Below, piece by piece: positions 12,785 through 21,704 of a stretch of DNA of 37,669 bases. Source of the DNA: a virus; the IMG/VR virus record IMGVR_UViG_3300013119_000685, positions 1 to 37,669 of that record; one strand, written 5' to 3'. Under the pieces are notes generated by a model, which saw nothing but the letters and a program-made list of their open reading frames with translations, was not told where the DNA came from and did no database searches. A program made the position numbers and the translations under genes. Each line of letters opens with the position of its first letter. The stretch's first letter is position 1.

Positions 12785-13836
12785 TTTTTCCTCATCTTTT
12801 TAAACTTCACGCAGTCAGGAAGCTTTTCAACCATTCTGCGCTTTAAACACACCTTGTCTTTTGATATTTTAGTTTTAGCCCAATCCGGAGTTACTATTTC
12901 TTCCAAAACCTCTCCCGGCTTATCGCCAAACTCGTCAATCTCAATAATTTCTCTTGGCTTATATGTCGGCCCACTTGCCATATGCGGAGTAAAGTCTTCG
13001 TTGATAACCTGCAACAAGCTGCGCTGCCGGGTAACTCTTTTATTAGCTGCCTCAAGGAAATCATTATCCGCCAAAACAACTTCATGCTTGGCCGCATCAT
13101 AATCCAAAAACGGATGAGGGACATCGTTCTCATCGCCGGGCGTTCCATAGCAGGGATGGTCTGGCGCTTGGTAACTTGCAACTACTTTCTTGGCAAACTT
13201 ATCCCACAATAAGAATACCCAATACTCTTTTCCTGAAGAAGTGATGTATCTTTGTTTAGCATAAGCAGTAGTTCCGGATAAATGTATTTGAGTAGTATAA
13301 ATTGAATTTGAAGCTGTGCTTGTAATAACTGCATCATAATTACCTGCCGTAACTTTTGTCTGCGGATAGAAGCCATATTCCCCGCCACCCATAGCACTAT
13401 TTCCGCTTCCTGATTGCGATACCTCGCTTGTCGTTGATTTGAGCTTTGCCTGTGAAATCGCAGCAGCAGCAATTTTTGCTTCTGTAACCGCCGTATTGAT
13501 TAGTTCTTCTGTCCCGATTGAGCCTGTGCCGGCGGCCACGCTGTCCCAAGTTGCGCCATTGTATACCTTAAAATCGTTTGCATCGGTATTGTAAAATATC
13601 TGCCCTACAATGCCGCTTCCCGGATCACCCGTGCTATTAACAACAACACCCTGTGTATTAAAACAAACACCGATAAATGTTTTCAAATCAGTATAAGAGC
13701 CGGCAACATCTGTGCCAAGTTCAGTTTCAATGGCAGTAACCTCGCCTTGTAAAACATTTATATCATCAGCATCGTTCTTATCTACCTTATTAACCTTTGT
13801 CGTAAAACTAACTAAACTTCCCGGATATGTAGCCAT
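12781..13836 (-). CDS. Putative tail fibre or receptor-binding protein, 351 aa
   Basis: Begins MATYPGSLVSFTTKVNKVDK followed by a short coiled coil (DINVLQGEVTAIETELGT), an arrangement I associate with trimeric fibre N-termini. Next is a beta-rich region with FYNTDANDFKVYNGATWDSV, typical of fibre repeats, and EELINTAVTEAKIAAAAISQ, another short heptad region. The C-terminal third is different: charged, with PHPFLDYDAAKHEVVLADND and a very basic end (CVKFKKMRKK). Placed after the LamG-baseplate protein, it may contact the host surface. The C-terminal region is not recognised. AAGGAG precedes the start. Confidence 0.65.
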   Translation of the reverse strand: MATYPGSLVSFTTKVNKVDKNDADDINVLQGEVTAIETELGTDVAGSYTDLKTFIGVCFNTQGVVVNSTGDPGSGIVGQIFYNTDANDFKVYNGATWDSVAAGTGSIGTEELINTAVTEAKIAAAAISQAKLKSTTSEVSQSGSGNSAMGGGEYGFYPQTKVTAGNYDAVITSTASNSIYTTQIHLSGTTAYAKQRYITSSGKEYWVFLLWDKFAKKVVASYQAPDHPCYGTPGDENDVPHPFLDYDAAKHEVVLADNDFLEAANKRVTRQRSLLQVINEDFTPHMASGPTYKPREIIEIDEFGDKPGEVLEEIVTPDWAKTKISKDKVCLKRRMVEKLPDCVKFKKMRKK

Positions 13837-13846
13837 TGTAAACTCC

Positions 13847-15862
13847 TTATGCTCTTGCTTCTCTTAAAGTATCAAGCTTATATTCTATCTGCTCAATGTT
13901 CTCTGCAAGAGAAGGCCTTGCTTGCCCTAAATCGACTGTTTTAATTAAAGACTTGTTTTTACCTATCTTGTATTGGATTTTATTTATTTGATATTCAACA
14001 TCGCCGCCATATAATACTTCACCATAATAATTTTCATTATACCGAGTTCCCGGAGTTCTAAAAACAAACTCGCCAAGCGGAACTGTATCTTCAAATCTAT
14101 CGTATTCATTTACAATAACTATCTTTGCCCGCCGGGATAGCTCTCCCTTTTCCGCAAGTATCGCAGCGCCATATTGACTTCCCACATCGCTTGAAACAAT
14201 AGAGGCATTAGAAACCACCTGCTCTCGCAGGCCGTATTTGGTTTGGCTGTCAGTATCGTTAATGGTAAGTTCATATTTAGTGCCGCCCACTTCCCCGCCT
14301 TCAATATAAAGCCGGTTTATAATTTCCCTAAAGCTATCAATTGTTGAAAAGTTTTTAATTTTATAGCCCGATTGATAGTAATAGTTTATCGTTGTGCTTC
14401 TTGCCTTAAAGAAGAATTTTCTATCAGCACCCACTCCCCATTCTCTTGTCCCGGCAATTTCAGCAAGCGTCCTAAGGGCGTTCATGGCCGAAGTCTTAAA
14501 GCTAATCGTGTCAACTGTAAATGTTGTTGCCGTAATGTCTGTTGCGCTATACGTAATATCAGTATTCGGCGTAACATAAGTGTCTAATATGTCCTTAACA
14601 ATAACGCTTACTTCCTGCGAAGCATAAGTGCCGTTTACAACCACCCTTGAAAGCTGTGCCGAATAACCAAACCCCTTGACTTCTATCTTCTCAGGATCGC
14701 CGAGAATAGGCGTCCTATCCTCTATGAAACCGCTATACCATAAAGAGTAAGTTCCGGCATTGGCCCTTCTGTGTATTCTAATGTCATAATCGCCGCCCAA
14801 ATCGCCCTGATCGTCAAATTCCCTTGGCAAGCTAAAACTAAATGCGCCGCACCCGCCTATCCTGTCATACTGCCATTGAATATCTGTCGCTTCGTTTTCC
14901 ACAAAGGAAAGCCGATTAAATCCTGTGTTCAATATTTCAATCCTGTAATCAAACCCAGTAACGGCCGCAGTAACATTGATAGTCGGCGATTGAACTTCTG
15001 TCGTTGCTTCTGCCGTTCCCGGAGTTACCACAATATTCGCAACAACTTCAATCGTAGGCGCTTGTATTTCTACGTCAACATTTATTACGGATGGCTGCAC
15101 AGTAGCGCCAAGCTTAATAGTCGCACTTTGTGCCGCTACCTCTACAATCAAAGCATCCGGCGTTACTGTTACATTGGTTGCACCGGCATATTCTTCTGTA
15201 GGAACTGTGATTGTATCCGTTTCGCCGGAGTTTGGCGCTGCGGCAAAATAATTATCATGCTGCACCCTAACTTCATCAAAATGTCCTGCAAAATAACCAC
15301 CGCCACCGCTTAAATTATGCCTTCCAATTTCTAGTGATGCAGTAAAGGCATAGCTATTTGGGTTGGTATTAAACGAAACTTGGTTACCGTCAAGATAATG
15401 AGCATAAGCTGTTCCTGTTTTGATTAAAGCAACATGATGCCATGCTGTATCCGCAATAGCATCGCCAACTATCTCTAGCACAGTTGATCCGCCGCTTAAA
15501 ATAAGAAACCTTAACCCCTCATCAAAAGCATGGTATAAATGCCAACGATTGCTACTATCCTCTACATGTGTTATATATTGCTCTGTGCCTGAAGGGTTAG
15601 CAATATGCCTTACCTGCAAATCAACTGTAAAATCTGTCAATGAGCAAATATCCCAATCAGCGCTATCGGCACTTGAAAGATAATCGCTATTGCCATCTAA
15701 AAGGACTGCGCCTGTTCCCCACTTCTTATATGCCGTATCAACCTGCGCCGTAGCATTAGCCGTTACAGTATGATTTTGATCGGAAGCGTCTGGGAACGAA
15801 GTCGAGCCGTCAGCGCCGTTACAATGAAGGCATAATTTAGTATTACTATCAATTCCCGGCAT
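13847..15862 (-). CDS. LamG-baseplate fusion tail protein, 671 aa
   Basis: Three parts. Residues about 1-215 are a laminin-G/concanavalin-like jelly roll (GAVLLDGNSDYLSSAD; DFTVDLQVRH; WHHVALIKTGTAYAHYLDGN; LEIGRHNLSGGGGYFAGHFD), expected to bind glycans. Residues about 220-305 are a Thr/Val-rich linker with three QxxTI-type repeats. Residues about 305-671 (FDYRIEILNTGFNRLSFVEN; GFIEDRTPILGDPEKIEVKG; REIINRLYIEGGEVGGTKYE) resemble siphovirus baseplate or tail-lysin hub proteins of the Gp37-like type. The LamG at the N-terminus of a hub protein suggests built-in carbohydrate recognition at the tail tip. Confidence 0.75.
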   Translation of the reverse strand: MPGIDSNTKLCLHCNGADGSTSFPDASDQNHTVTANATAQVDTAYKKWGTGAVLLDGNSDYLSSADSADWDICSLTDFTVDLQVRHIANPSGTEQYITHVEDSSNRWHLYHAFDEGLRFLILSGGSTVLEIVGDAIADTAWHHVALIKTGTAYAHYLDGNQVSFNTNPNSYAFTASLEIGRHNLSGGGGYFAGHFDEVRVQHDNYFAAAPNSGETDTITVPTEEYAGATNVTVTPDALIVEVAAQSATIKLGATVQPSVINVDVEIQAPTIEVVANIVVTPGTAEATTEVQSPTINVTAAVTGFDYRIEILNTGFNRLSFVENEATDIQWQYDRIGGCGAFSFSLPREFDDQGDLGGDYDIRIHRRANAGTYSLWYSGFIEDRTPILGDPEKIEVKGFGYSAQLSRVVVNGTYASQEVSVIVKDILDTYVTPNTDITYSATDITATTFTVDTISFKTSAMNALRTLAEIAGTREWGVGADRKFFFKARSTTINYYYQSGYKIKNFSTIDSFREIINRLYIEGGEVGGTKYELTINDTDSQTKYGLREQVVSNASIVSSDVGSQYGAAILAEKGELSRRAKIVIVNEYDRFEDTVPLGEFVFRTPGTRYNENYYGEVLYGGDVEYQINKIQYKIGKNKSLIKTVDLGQARPSLAENIEQIEYKLDTLREARA

Positions 15863-16070
15863 TTGCTTTAATCCTTACGCATGGTTTTGGCGGATCTTCG
15901 TCATGGTAACATTCCCAAAGCTCAACCTTTTGGGGGATATTCAAAGTTTCGCCTTTGGGATTGTCAATTGGCACTTCAAACTGATGCTTAAACTTCTGTG
16001 CTGCTATAAATAGTTTCTTCGCCGCCTGTTTGTCAGAAAAGCTTACATCTATTACAACTCTATATTTCAT
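15849..16070 (-). CDS. Small tail-module protein, 73 aa
   Basis: Not recognised. It begins MKYRVVIDVSFSDKQAAKKL and has a ferredoxin-like pattern (strand, helix AAKKLFIAAQKFKHQF, strands VELWECYHDED). It overlaps the LamG-baseplate gene start by 14 bases. Probably expressed with the tail module; structural or assembly role unknown. Confidence 0.6.
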   Translation of the reverse strand: MKYRVVIDVSFSDKQAAKKLFIAAQKFKHQFEVPIDNPKGETLNIPQKVELWECYHDEDPPKPCVRIKANAGN

Positions 16071-16079
16071 TATCGCCTC

Positions 16080-16517
16080 TTATGTTATATTCAAGATACC
16101 TTCTGCGTTCCATTGAATAGTAAATTTTCCGGTAACGCTTGACTTGTCTTCTGTAAAATCAATAAAACAAACCATCGGATCGCTATCAGCGCCAAGTCCA
16201 CTTGAGCCATAAATAATAGCGCCGGCTGCTGTAATAGTGCTTGTTCCCCAGATACAATCATCAGCGTCAAAAACGCCTTCGTTGTCTGTATCATCCTGCG
16301 TAACGGCCGGGTTGGACAATGCAGCGCCACCGGCAACATAGGCTGTTCCGCTTATCTCGTAAGTGCCGTCTATCTGCCCCCAATATTTATGATTGTCAAC
16401 ATCCACCGCCGCCGCATAAGAGTTATTAACCAAAGCACAATAAATCGGAAAGCTCGCAAGATTATAACTGCCCTGCATAACCGCTGTTTTGAAATAGTTA
16501 AATACTGCATTTGCCAT
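16080..16517 (-). CDS. Putative tail structural protein, 145 aa
   Basis: A beta-rich protein beginning MANAVFNYFKTAVMQGSYNL, with FPIYCALVNNSYAAAVDVDN and a Gly/Ala-rich centre, ending KFTIQWNAEGILNIT. Proteins with this N-terminus often occur among tail-tip genes of siphoviruses, where they may decorate the tail tip. It lies between the distal tail protein and a small ORF. No catalytic motif is visible. Confidence 0.6.
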   Translation of the reverse strand: MANAVFNYFKTAVMQGSYNLASFPIYCALVNNSYAAAVDVDNHKYWGQIDGTYEISGTAYVAGGAALSNPAVTQDDTDNEGVFDADDCIWGTSTITAAGAIIYGSSGLGADSDPMVCFIDFTEDKSSVTGKFTIQWNAEGILNIT

Positions 16518-16533
16518 TACCTAATCCCCCTTT

Positions 16534-17268
16534 TTAATACCACCTATCAAACCATTCAACTTTTAAAGAGCATTTTCCGCCCTCATATTCTAAATTACTT
16601 GTTCCCGCTAAAAGCTTAAAGAAATCGCCGGAGAAATCGCCAACTGCGTCAACCGCATTATTCGTTACAACATAAGTATCGGTATTGATAACCAAATCAT
16701 TCCCGCTTGAAACAGTAGCGCCAAAGCCAAACCTTTCATTCGCAGTTATATTCTGCAAACTTAAACTCGTTAAATCCTCATGGGCCGTAATAGTAATAGT
16801 CGGCTTCACATAAGCGCTTCCGCCTGTATTTACATCATAGTTATAGGTTGCTGTTGTTATGGCATTGGTATTAGTAGTAGCCGTATCTGCAACCCAAAAA
16901 GGATTTTCCGCAACAAAGGAAGCCGTAAAGCGCATATAACACATAGCATTGGCGTAGTCATAAGTAAATGACCTTTTCTGCGCCGTAGCATATCTGTCAT
17001 CCCAAATACGCAAGGCCTGACTGCCTGCTTCCAGTATTTTAAATAAATCAGATTGCTTATTGCGCAAATCAGAAGCCGTATCTGCCGTTAGAGTTCCCCT
17101 GAAAGTAACAAGCATAGGGTTGATTTCAGCTTCTTCAATATCCGCGCCGTCTTTAGTCGGAATAAGCTGCGTTTCAATCCGGTTGTCGCTTTTAATATCG
17201 AAGTCATATATCAAAGCCCCTGTGCCGCTGAAACTATAACTCCCAAATTTAAATCCTAAAGTAGCCAT
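16534..17268 (-). CDS. Distal tail protein (Dit-like)
   Basis: 244 residues directly downstream of the tape measure gene, the standard place for the distal tail protein. The N-terminal domain has the Dit pattern: FKFGSYSFSGTGALIYDFDI, then IPTKDGADIEEAEINPMLVT, RGTLTADTASDLRNKQSDLF and ALRIWDDRY. The C-terminal part (NPFWVADT, then beta-sandwich strands through LEYEGGKCSLKVEWFDRWY) resembles the second Dit domain. Hexamers of this protein cap the tail tube and anchor the baseplate hub, here the LamG fusion. It overlaps the tape measure stop by one base. Confidence 0.75.
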   Translation of the reverse strand: MATLGFKFGSYSFSGTGALIYDFDIKSDNRIETQLIPTKDGADIEEAEINPMLVTFRGTLTADTASDLRNKQSDLFKILEAGSQALRIWDDRYATAQKRSFTYDYANAMCYMRFTASFVAENPFWVADTATTNTNAITTATYNYDVNTGGSAYVKPTITITAHEDLTSLSLQNITANERFGFGATVSSGNDLVINTDTYVVTNNAVDAVGDFSGDFFKLLAGTSNLEYEGGKCSLKVEWFDRWY

Positions 17269-19220
17269 TATCCTATAGTCCTTGCTCGGTTAAGTTCTCG
17301 TTCAACTCTTGCTCCAAGCTCCTCTGCCAATAAAGATATATCAATGCCGCTTGCTATATTGGCGTTCATGTTAATTGTAATATTATTTGATGCAACTGTA
17401 TTCGCTTTATTTAAGGGAATAACAGCTTCCGGCCCTCTTTCCCCTACCATTGCAAGCGTTGGTCTTGTAACAATACCACCCTCTGCAAGCATGGCCAAGC
17501 TTTTTGATAAAGCGGTAACGGAAGTAAGCGCACCTGCTGCCGGCGCTGCGTTTGCACCAAAGCTAGCCAATGAAGCCAAAGCCGCAGCCGGCGCATAAGC
17601 TTGAGCCATTGCTGCGCCTGTAACGGTAGCCGCCGCTGTCGCTGCACCTTGAAATACCTTTGACATAGCCATATTGATTGCTTTTTGCGCAAGGAAATCA
17701 ACAAGCGTTTGCACCATTTGCCAACCCAGATCCTTAAAAGCTTCTTTAATATCCGCTGTTCCCTTTAACATATCAACAAATGTTTTTGATATTCCGGAAG
17801 CGAACTGGTCTTTCATCTTACCTACCGCAACCCACATACTTTGGTTTGCCCTTTGTTGTGTTTGCATGGCCAGCTTAACAGCTTCAGTTTCCCGTTGTAT
17901 CGAAGCTAAACCATGAGCCAATCTTTCATCTTGATATGAACGCCAATTTGAGCGCAAGGTTTCTAATGTAGTAAGCTCTTTGTCAAGTTTGTCTGCAATA
18001 ACAACTTCTGTGCTTGCGGTAGCAATTTCTTTTTCTTCTTCAAATCTATCTTTTATTTCTGCCTTCATGCCGTCAAGCATTTCTTTGAACTTCTCAAAGC
18101 GTTCGGCAAATACAGCGGAATAATCTTCGTTTGCTTGTTGTTCCCTCTGAACAATTTCCGCAGAAGTAACTTCAATTTCTTTTTGCAAGAGCTTTACATT
18201 CTCTATCCGCTTTTTGACTTCCGCATCCGAGCCAAGCAGCCACTCAACTCCTACTGCGAACTGCTGCTGCTTTTCCGAAAATAACAATAATAAAAGATAT
18301 GCCTTTTGTATCGTGTCGCTAAAACTTCCCCAAACATCAATTGCATGCCCTGTGCCGACAACTAAAACTCCAACAAGGTTGCGGGCCTGTTCGTAAGCCC
18401 CTTCAAGCGCATTGCCTATACTGTCAACTACTTCTTTATACTTGCCGCCATCTTCTTTGCTTTTATTGATAAGCTCAAGGACTGCGCCCATATCAATCTT
18501 AACTTTGTCAAATACGGCAGCGCCTATATCCCGCCGGAAGATAAACCAAGCGTCTTGCATCATGGAAACCATGCCTGTAAAGGTCTTGGCAAGCTCTTTA
18601 GAAGCGCCAACATACTTGCCTGTGCCATCTTCCCATTGCTTGGTAATAACTTCCATTGTTTCCTGCGCAGTTTTGGAAACTCCGGCCTTGAAGCCCAAAG
18701 CAGCAAGAACGCCCCTTTCCCTGAACATATCAGCAGCAGCAGCACCGGCAGAATACATCCTTATCATCTGACTTGTAACTTCCCGGACGGCAATTCCTGT
18801 TCCTGCGGATATATCAATAATAATAGGCATCAACTTGTTTATCTCGGAAGTTCCGCCTTTAACAACGGCCGCAAGATCGGTTGCCGCAGTCATTATTTCG
18901 TCATAAGTCTTTGGCACTTTTCCGGCAAGCTCGGTCATATCCTCAAAAACCTTATTGCCTTCTTGAACGCTGCCAAGCAACACCTTTAACCTAACACCTA
19001 AATCCTCGACTTTGCTTTGAACAGAAATAATATCTTTAGAAAACTTATGCATGGCAAAGCCAGCACCTAAAATCAAAGCTGTATTGCGCAACCAATGCTT
19101 CTGCCAATCAGCAGCAAAGCCCTTGACAACTCCGCCAAGCCCTTTGTAGGCCTTCTTCATTTGCATTGTTGCTTTGTCATTCAGCATCAATAAGACTTCA
19201 AGCTTTGGTTTTCCTGCCAT
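17268..19220 (-). CDS. Tape measure protein, 650 aa
   Basis: It has a long helical N-terminal region (SKDIISVQSKVEDLGVRLKV; FEDMTELAGKVPKTYDEIMT), characteristic of siphovirus tape measure proteins with a TP901-type core, then an extended coiled coil (VKKRIENVKLLQKEIEVTSA; FEKFKEMLDGMKAEIKDRFE). An Ala-rich membrane-active segment follows (AAATVTGAAMAQAYAPAAAL and neighbours). The C-terminal segment VGERGPEAVIPLNKA is a hallmark of many tape measures. By the usual rule of about 0.15 nm per residue, the tail would be near 95-100 nm. AAAGGAAAAAAC precedes ATG 19220, which overlaps the GT frame by 23 bases. Confidence 0.9.
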   Translation of the reverse strand: MAGKPKLEVLLMLNDKATMQMKKAYKGLGGVVKGFAADWQKHWLRNTALILGAGFAMHKFSKDIISVQSKVEDLGVRLKVLLGSVQEGNKVFEDMTELAGKVPKTYDEIMTAATDLAAVVKGGTSEINKLMPIIIDISAGTGIAVREVTSQMIRMYSAGAAAADMFRERGVLAALGFKAGVSKTAQETMEVITKQWEDGTGKYVGASKELAKTFTGMVSMMQDAWFIFRRDIGAAVFDKVKIDMGAVLELINKSKEDGGKYKEVVDSIGNALEGAYEQARNLVGVLVVGTGHAIDVWGSFSDTIQKAYLLLLLFSEKQQQFAVGVEWLLGSDAEVKKRIENVKLLQKEIEVTSAEIVQREQQANEDYSAVFAERFEKFKEMLDGMKAEIKDRFEEEKEIATASTEVVIADKLDKELTTLETLRSNWRSYQDERLAHGLASIQRETEAVKLAMQTQQRANQSMWVAVGKMKDQFASGISKTFVDMLKGTADIKEAFKDLGWQMVQTLVDFLAQKAINMAMSKVFQGAATAAATVTGAAMAQAYAPAAALASLASFGANAAPAAGALTSVTALSKSLAMLAEGGIVTRPTLAMVGERGPEAVIPLNKANTVASNNITINMNANIASGIDISLLAEELGARVERELNRARTIG

Positions 19221-19539
19221 GTTTTTTCCTTTGTCTTTGCTTCGCTTTTTCTTGTTGCATAGTATTAAATTCGTTGCTTATTACCATCATCGCGCTTAAA
19301 TATTTATCGCTTTCATTTAGCCATCCCGAGCCGTTTGGCAATATGTCTTTTTGATATAAACCAAACGCCCGAATATACTGCCAACTCAACTCATCAATTA
19401 ACTTTAAAGGGCATCGGAAAAATTGCTTATCCTCGATATAAAAGGGTATCAACCCATTGCATTCGCAACCTCTTTCGCGCTTGAGCTTGGCATCGCACTC
19501 TTGGCAGTTAAGGCCAAAATCTAAAACCCTAACCGCCAA
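19198..19539 (-). CDS. Tail assembly chaperone, T frame (made by -1 frameshift)
   Basis: An open frame with no ATG and no ribosome-binding site at its start; the first usable codon is TTG 19539, two bases after the G-frame stop. It is in the -1 frame of the gene before it, which ends A AAA AAC TAA. A -1 slip there reads straight into this frame (L-T-L-A-V-R-V-L-D), giving a 222-residue G-T fusion as in lambda gpG/gpGT. The segment has cysteines in CQECDAKL and CECNG plus FRCPLK, a probable zinc site, and a basic tail (RQRKKHGRKTKA). It lies directly before the tape measure, as expected. Confidence 0.78.
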   Translation of the reverse strand: MAVRVLDFGLNCQECDAKLKRERGCECNGLIPFYIEDKQFFRCPLKLIDELSWQYIRAFGLYQKDILPNGSGWLNESDKYLSAMMVISNEFNTMQQEKAKQRQRKKHGRKTKA

Positions 19540-19541
19540 TG

Positions 19542-19865
19542 TTAGTTTTTTGCTTCATCATCCGATAGTTTATTGACATGCAATAATTCTGTTCCAAGCT
19601 CCACGATAGCGTTGAGAGGTATTCTGTCCATTATGTCGGGAAGCACTCCATTTTCGTCAGCTTCAAACTCAACATCAAAATTCTTCCACCCTTTAAGGCC
19701 TAACCTTACAAGCTTAAACATCTGCTCTTGCATGTTCTTGGCGTCAGCACCTATCGAAGCAAGTTCGCTGCTCTTTAAGCATCCAAGCTTCCATACTGTC
19801 GGATTATCCTTGTCCAAATTTAAAACATAATCAACAGTAGCGTTAAGATTGATACCCGATATCAT
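19542..19865 (-). CDS. Tail assembly chaperone, G frame
   Basis: 107 residues between the major tail protein and tape measure genes. Mostly helical (ELASIGADAKNMQEQMFKLV; IPLNAIVELGTELLHVNKLS), with an N-terminal strand segment (LNATVDYVLNLDKDNPTVWKLG). It ends DDEAKN, whose last two codons with the base before them form A AAA AAC, then TAA. In siphoviruses this position encodes a chaperone that coats the tape measure during tail assembly and is made both alone and as a frameshifted fusion. Confidence 0.82.
   Translation of the reverse strand: MISGINLNATVDYVLNLDKDNPTVWKLGCLKSSELASIGADAKNMQEQMFKLVRLGLKGWKNFDVEFEADENGVLPDIMDRIPLNAIVELGTELLHVNKLSDDEAKN
19545..19551 (-). promoter_or_regulatory. 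Programmed -1 frameshift site (A AAA AAC)
   Basis: Minus strand AAAAAAC at 19551-19545, phased as A_AAA_AAC in the G frame and followed immediately by TAA 19544-19542. The -1 frame is open for 115 codons beyond. It matches the X_XXY_YYZ rule and the conserved location of the tail chaperone frameshift in tailed phages. Confidence 0.85.
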
Positions 19866-19880
19866 ACACCCCCCTTGTTA

Positions 19881-20831
19881 TTAAGTGAATGTTATAGTGA
19901 TTTCATCATCTTGGCTATTCGTATCGCTTGAAATCAACGCAGCCGAACATTCAAAAGTCCTTATTCCATCTGCATCGCCATATTTATTAGTTTCGTATTG
20001 GAAATAGCCGTCAAACATTATCTCCTTGCCATGCGTTCCGCTGCCCGCCACAATAGCAAAGGTTGCGATAACATCGCCCGACCAATCTCCCCAAAACGGA
20101 TTTGAGCTTTCGACAACCGCATCAGCGTCAAACTCCATTACAGGCTTCCTGCCGGATATCCTGAAACTATCAACTCCGAAGGTAGCATTTAAGTCATCGC
20201 GCCTTACGACATTGTTGGCAAGGTCTATCTGACATCTTGAACATACAGGGCTAAACCCGCCTATCTGGAAATTCGAGTTATATATAATTGGCGGGTTAAT
20301 ATTGCTTGCCGCACTAATATCCGGTATCGTTGCCTCAATAACCGCATTGTAAAGGCCCTGAAATTCCCATTCGCAAATGCCATACTTCCCGGCTTCCATG
20401 ATAAAGCGGCCTGTTCCCCTTGCGCCTGTAATCTTATGCTTGTTGCCGTCAACATGTATATAAAGAGAAATTGTCTTTAAGTCGCTTTCCGCGCTTTTTA
20501 CACTATATACAATCGGCGCTGTTCCGGTGTAAGAAGCTGTCCCAAAACCGCAGCCAATAAGCAAATCGTGCATTTCGGGGTTATTCTGCCCCGCTGTTCC
20601 TGACGCAACGCCACCCGACTTAATTTCTGTCTTAAAAGCGCATGAGATTTCCTTCATACCTACAACATGCGCTATCGGAGAAAGCGTATCCCTTAAAATA
20701 TCCCTTGTTAAAACCTCGCCTTTGACATCCAAGTCAACATCCCAAGCAAGCATTGGCGTAAACCCGCTTGCCGGATCTGTCCCCGCAGTAGTTTCCGTTG
20801 CAACCTCAACAACTGTTCTTCTGGTTAACAT
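19881..20831 (-). CDS. Major tail tube protein, 316 aa
   Basis: It begins MLTRRTVVEVATETTAGTDP, typical of siphovirus tail tube proteins, with repeated beta strands (ISCAFKTEIKSGG; YIHVDGNKHKITGARGTGRF; YGICEWEFQGLYNAVIEATI) and a second domain with GKEIMFDGYFQYETNKYGD. Position before the chaperone pair and after the tail completion gene supports the call. A CSRC pair in VCSRCQID is unusual and could be structural. RBS-like GGGG precedes the next gene. Confidence 0.78.
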   Translation of the reverse strand: MLTRRTVVEVATETTAGTDPASGFTPMLAWDVDLDVKGEVLTRDILRDTLSPIAHVVGMKEISCAFKTEIKSGGVASGTAGQNNPEMHDLLIGCGFGTASYTGTAPIVYSVKSAESDLKTISLYIHVDGNKHKITGARGTGRFIMEAGKYGICEWEFQGLYNAVIEATIPDISAASNINPPIIYNSNFQIGGFSPVCSRCQIDLANNVVRRDDLNATFGVDSFRISGRKPVMEFDADAVVESSNPFWGDWSGDVIATFAIVAGSGTHGKEIMFDGYFQYETNKYGDADGIRTFECSAALISSDTNSQDDEITITFT

Positions 20832-20848
20832 TCTCTATTCCCCCTTTT

Positions 20849-21301
20849 TTATACTCCATCTGTTTGCCTATACAAAATCCGCATAGGTATTCTTAAAGCT
20901 CTTGCCATAAATCTCTTTATCTCAAAATCCTGAAACTCTGTCGGCTCAAATCTTACATCAATTACATTGTCCGCTAAGGTATAAGAGCTTTGCAAGCACG
21001 CCCGGATATCATTTTCAATATCCAAAACTCCCTGATACCCTGCGCCGCCGACAATAGCATAATCAGGATTGTCTGACGATTTGGTAATCGCCGTAACATC
21101 TACATCGAGCCATATCTTTTTTATCTGATTGGCATCAAGTTCTATTTCATTATTACCTGTAACCTCGCACATAATACAAGGCATGCTGTCCGGCTCTATG
21201 TTATACCTGTTGCCCTTGTAAACATATTTTACATAACCGCTTAAAGTGCCGTTGCCCTGCAATGTCGTTACCAATTGATTAAATACTGTTGCTGCAACCA
21301 T
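20849..21301 (-). CDS. Tail terminator-like protein, 150 aa
   Basis: It begins MVAATVFNQLVTTLQGNGTL and ends with strands FEIKRFMARALRIPMRILYR. The length, the alpha/beta layout with DVDVTAITKSSDNPD, and its place between HK97 gp10-like and tail tube genes fit the tail terminator/completion family that caps the tube and joins it to the head. It lies one base after the gp10-like gene. The family is inferred from order and shape rather than a motif. Confidence 0.62.
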   Translation of the reverse strand: MVAATVFNQLVTTLQGNGTLSGYVKYVYKGNRYNIEPDSMPCIMCEVTGNNEIELDANQIKKIWLDVDVTAITKSSDNPDYAIVGGAGYQGVLDIENDIRACLQSSYTLADNVIDVRFEPTEFQDFEIKRFMARALRIPMRILYRQTDGV

Positions 21302-21302
21302 A

Positions 21303-21704
21303 TCAACCTCTCTCTATTGCCTTTTGAATACTCTCAACAAAAACCTCTAAAACCATTTCCTTATTTTCCTTATCCTCAAGCGCCGGCCGCAAGAATGGCC
21401 TTGCCCTGTGCCTACCTAGGCCAAGTTCATGGGATTTGCCATATTCAACATTTGTTCCGAAGCGGCCTGTATATTTATTCCCGCTTTTCTCAACTCTGCC
21501 CGAAGATATGCTTGCCCGCAAATTGCCTGTTACAACTCCAAGATACTTTGGGCGCGGGCCTGTCAACCTGTGCTTCTTACTCCATCCGGCCATATAAGTC
21601 GTTGCTAACTTCAAGCTACGCTTAATAACCCTGTCCTGCGTAGCGGAAGTCATCTTGGAAAGTATCTTCTCAAGCCCCTTTACTTTAAGCAATATAGAAG
21701 CCAT
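21303..21704 (-). CDS. HK97 gp10-like head-tail joining protein
   Basis: 133 residues. The middle and end match the HK97-gp10 family: VVTGNLRASISSGRV, then KYTGRFGTNVEYGKSHELG and RARPFLRPALEDKENK. Members sit at the neck and help join head and tail. It overlaps the connector gene upstream by 20 bases and precedes the terminator-like gene, the order found in HK97-type phages. Confidence 0.85.
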   Translation of the reverse strand: MASILLKVKGLEKILSKMTSATQDRVIKRSLKLATTYMAGWSKKHRLTGPRPKYLGVVTGNLRASISSGRVEKSGNKYTGRFGTNVEYGKSHELGLGRHRARPFLRPALEDKENKEMVLEVFVESIQKAIERG

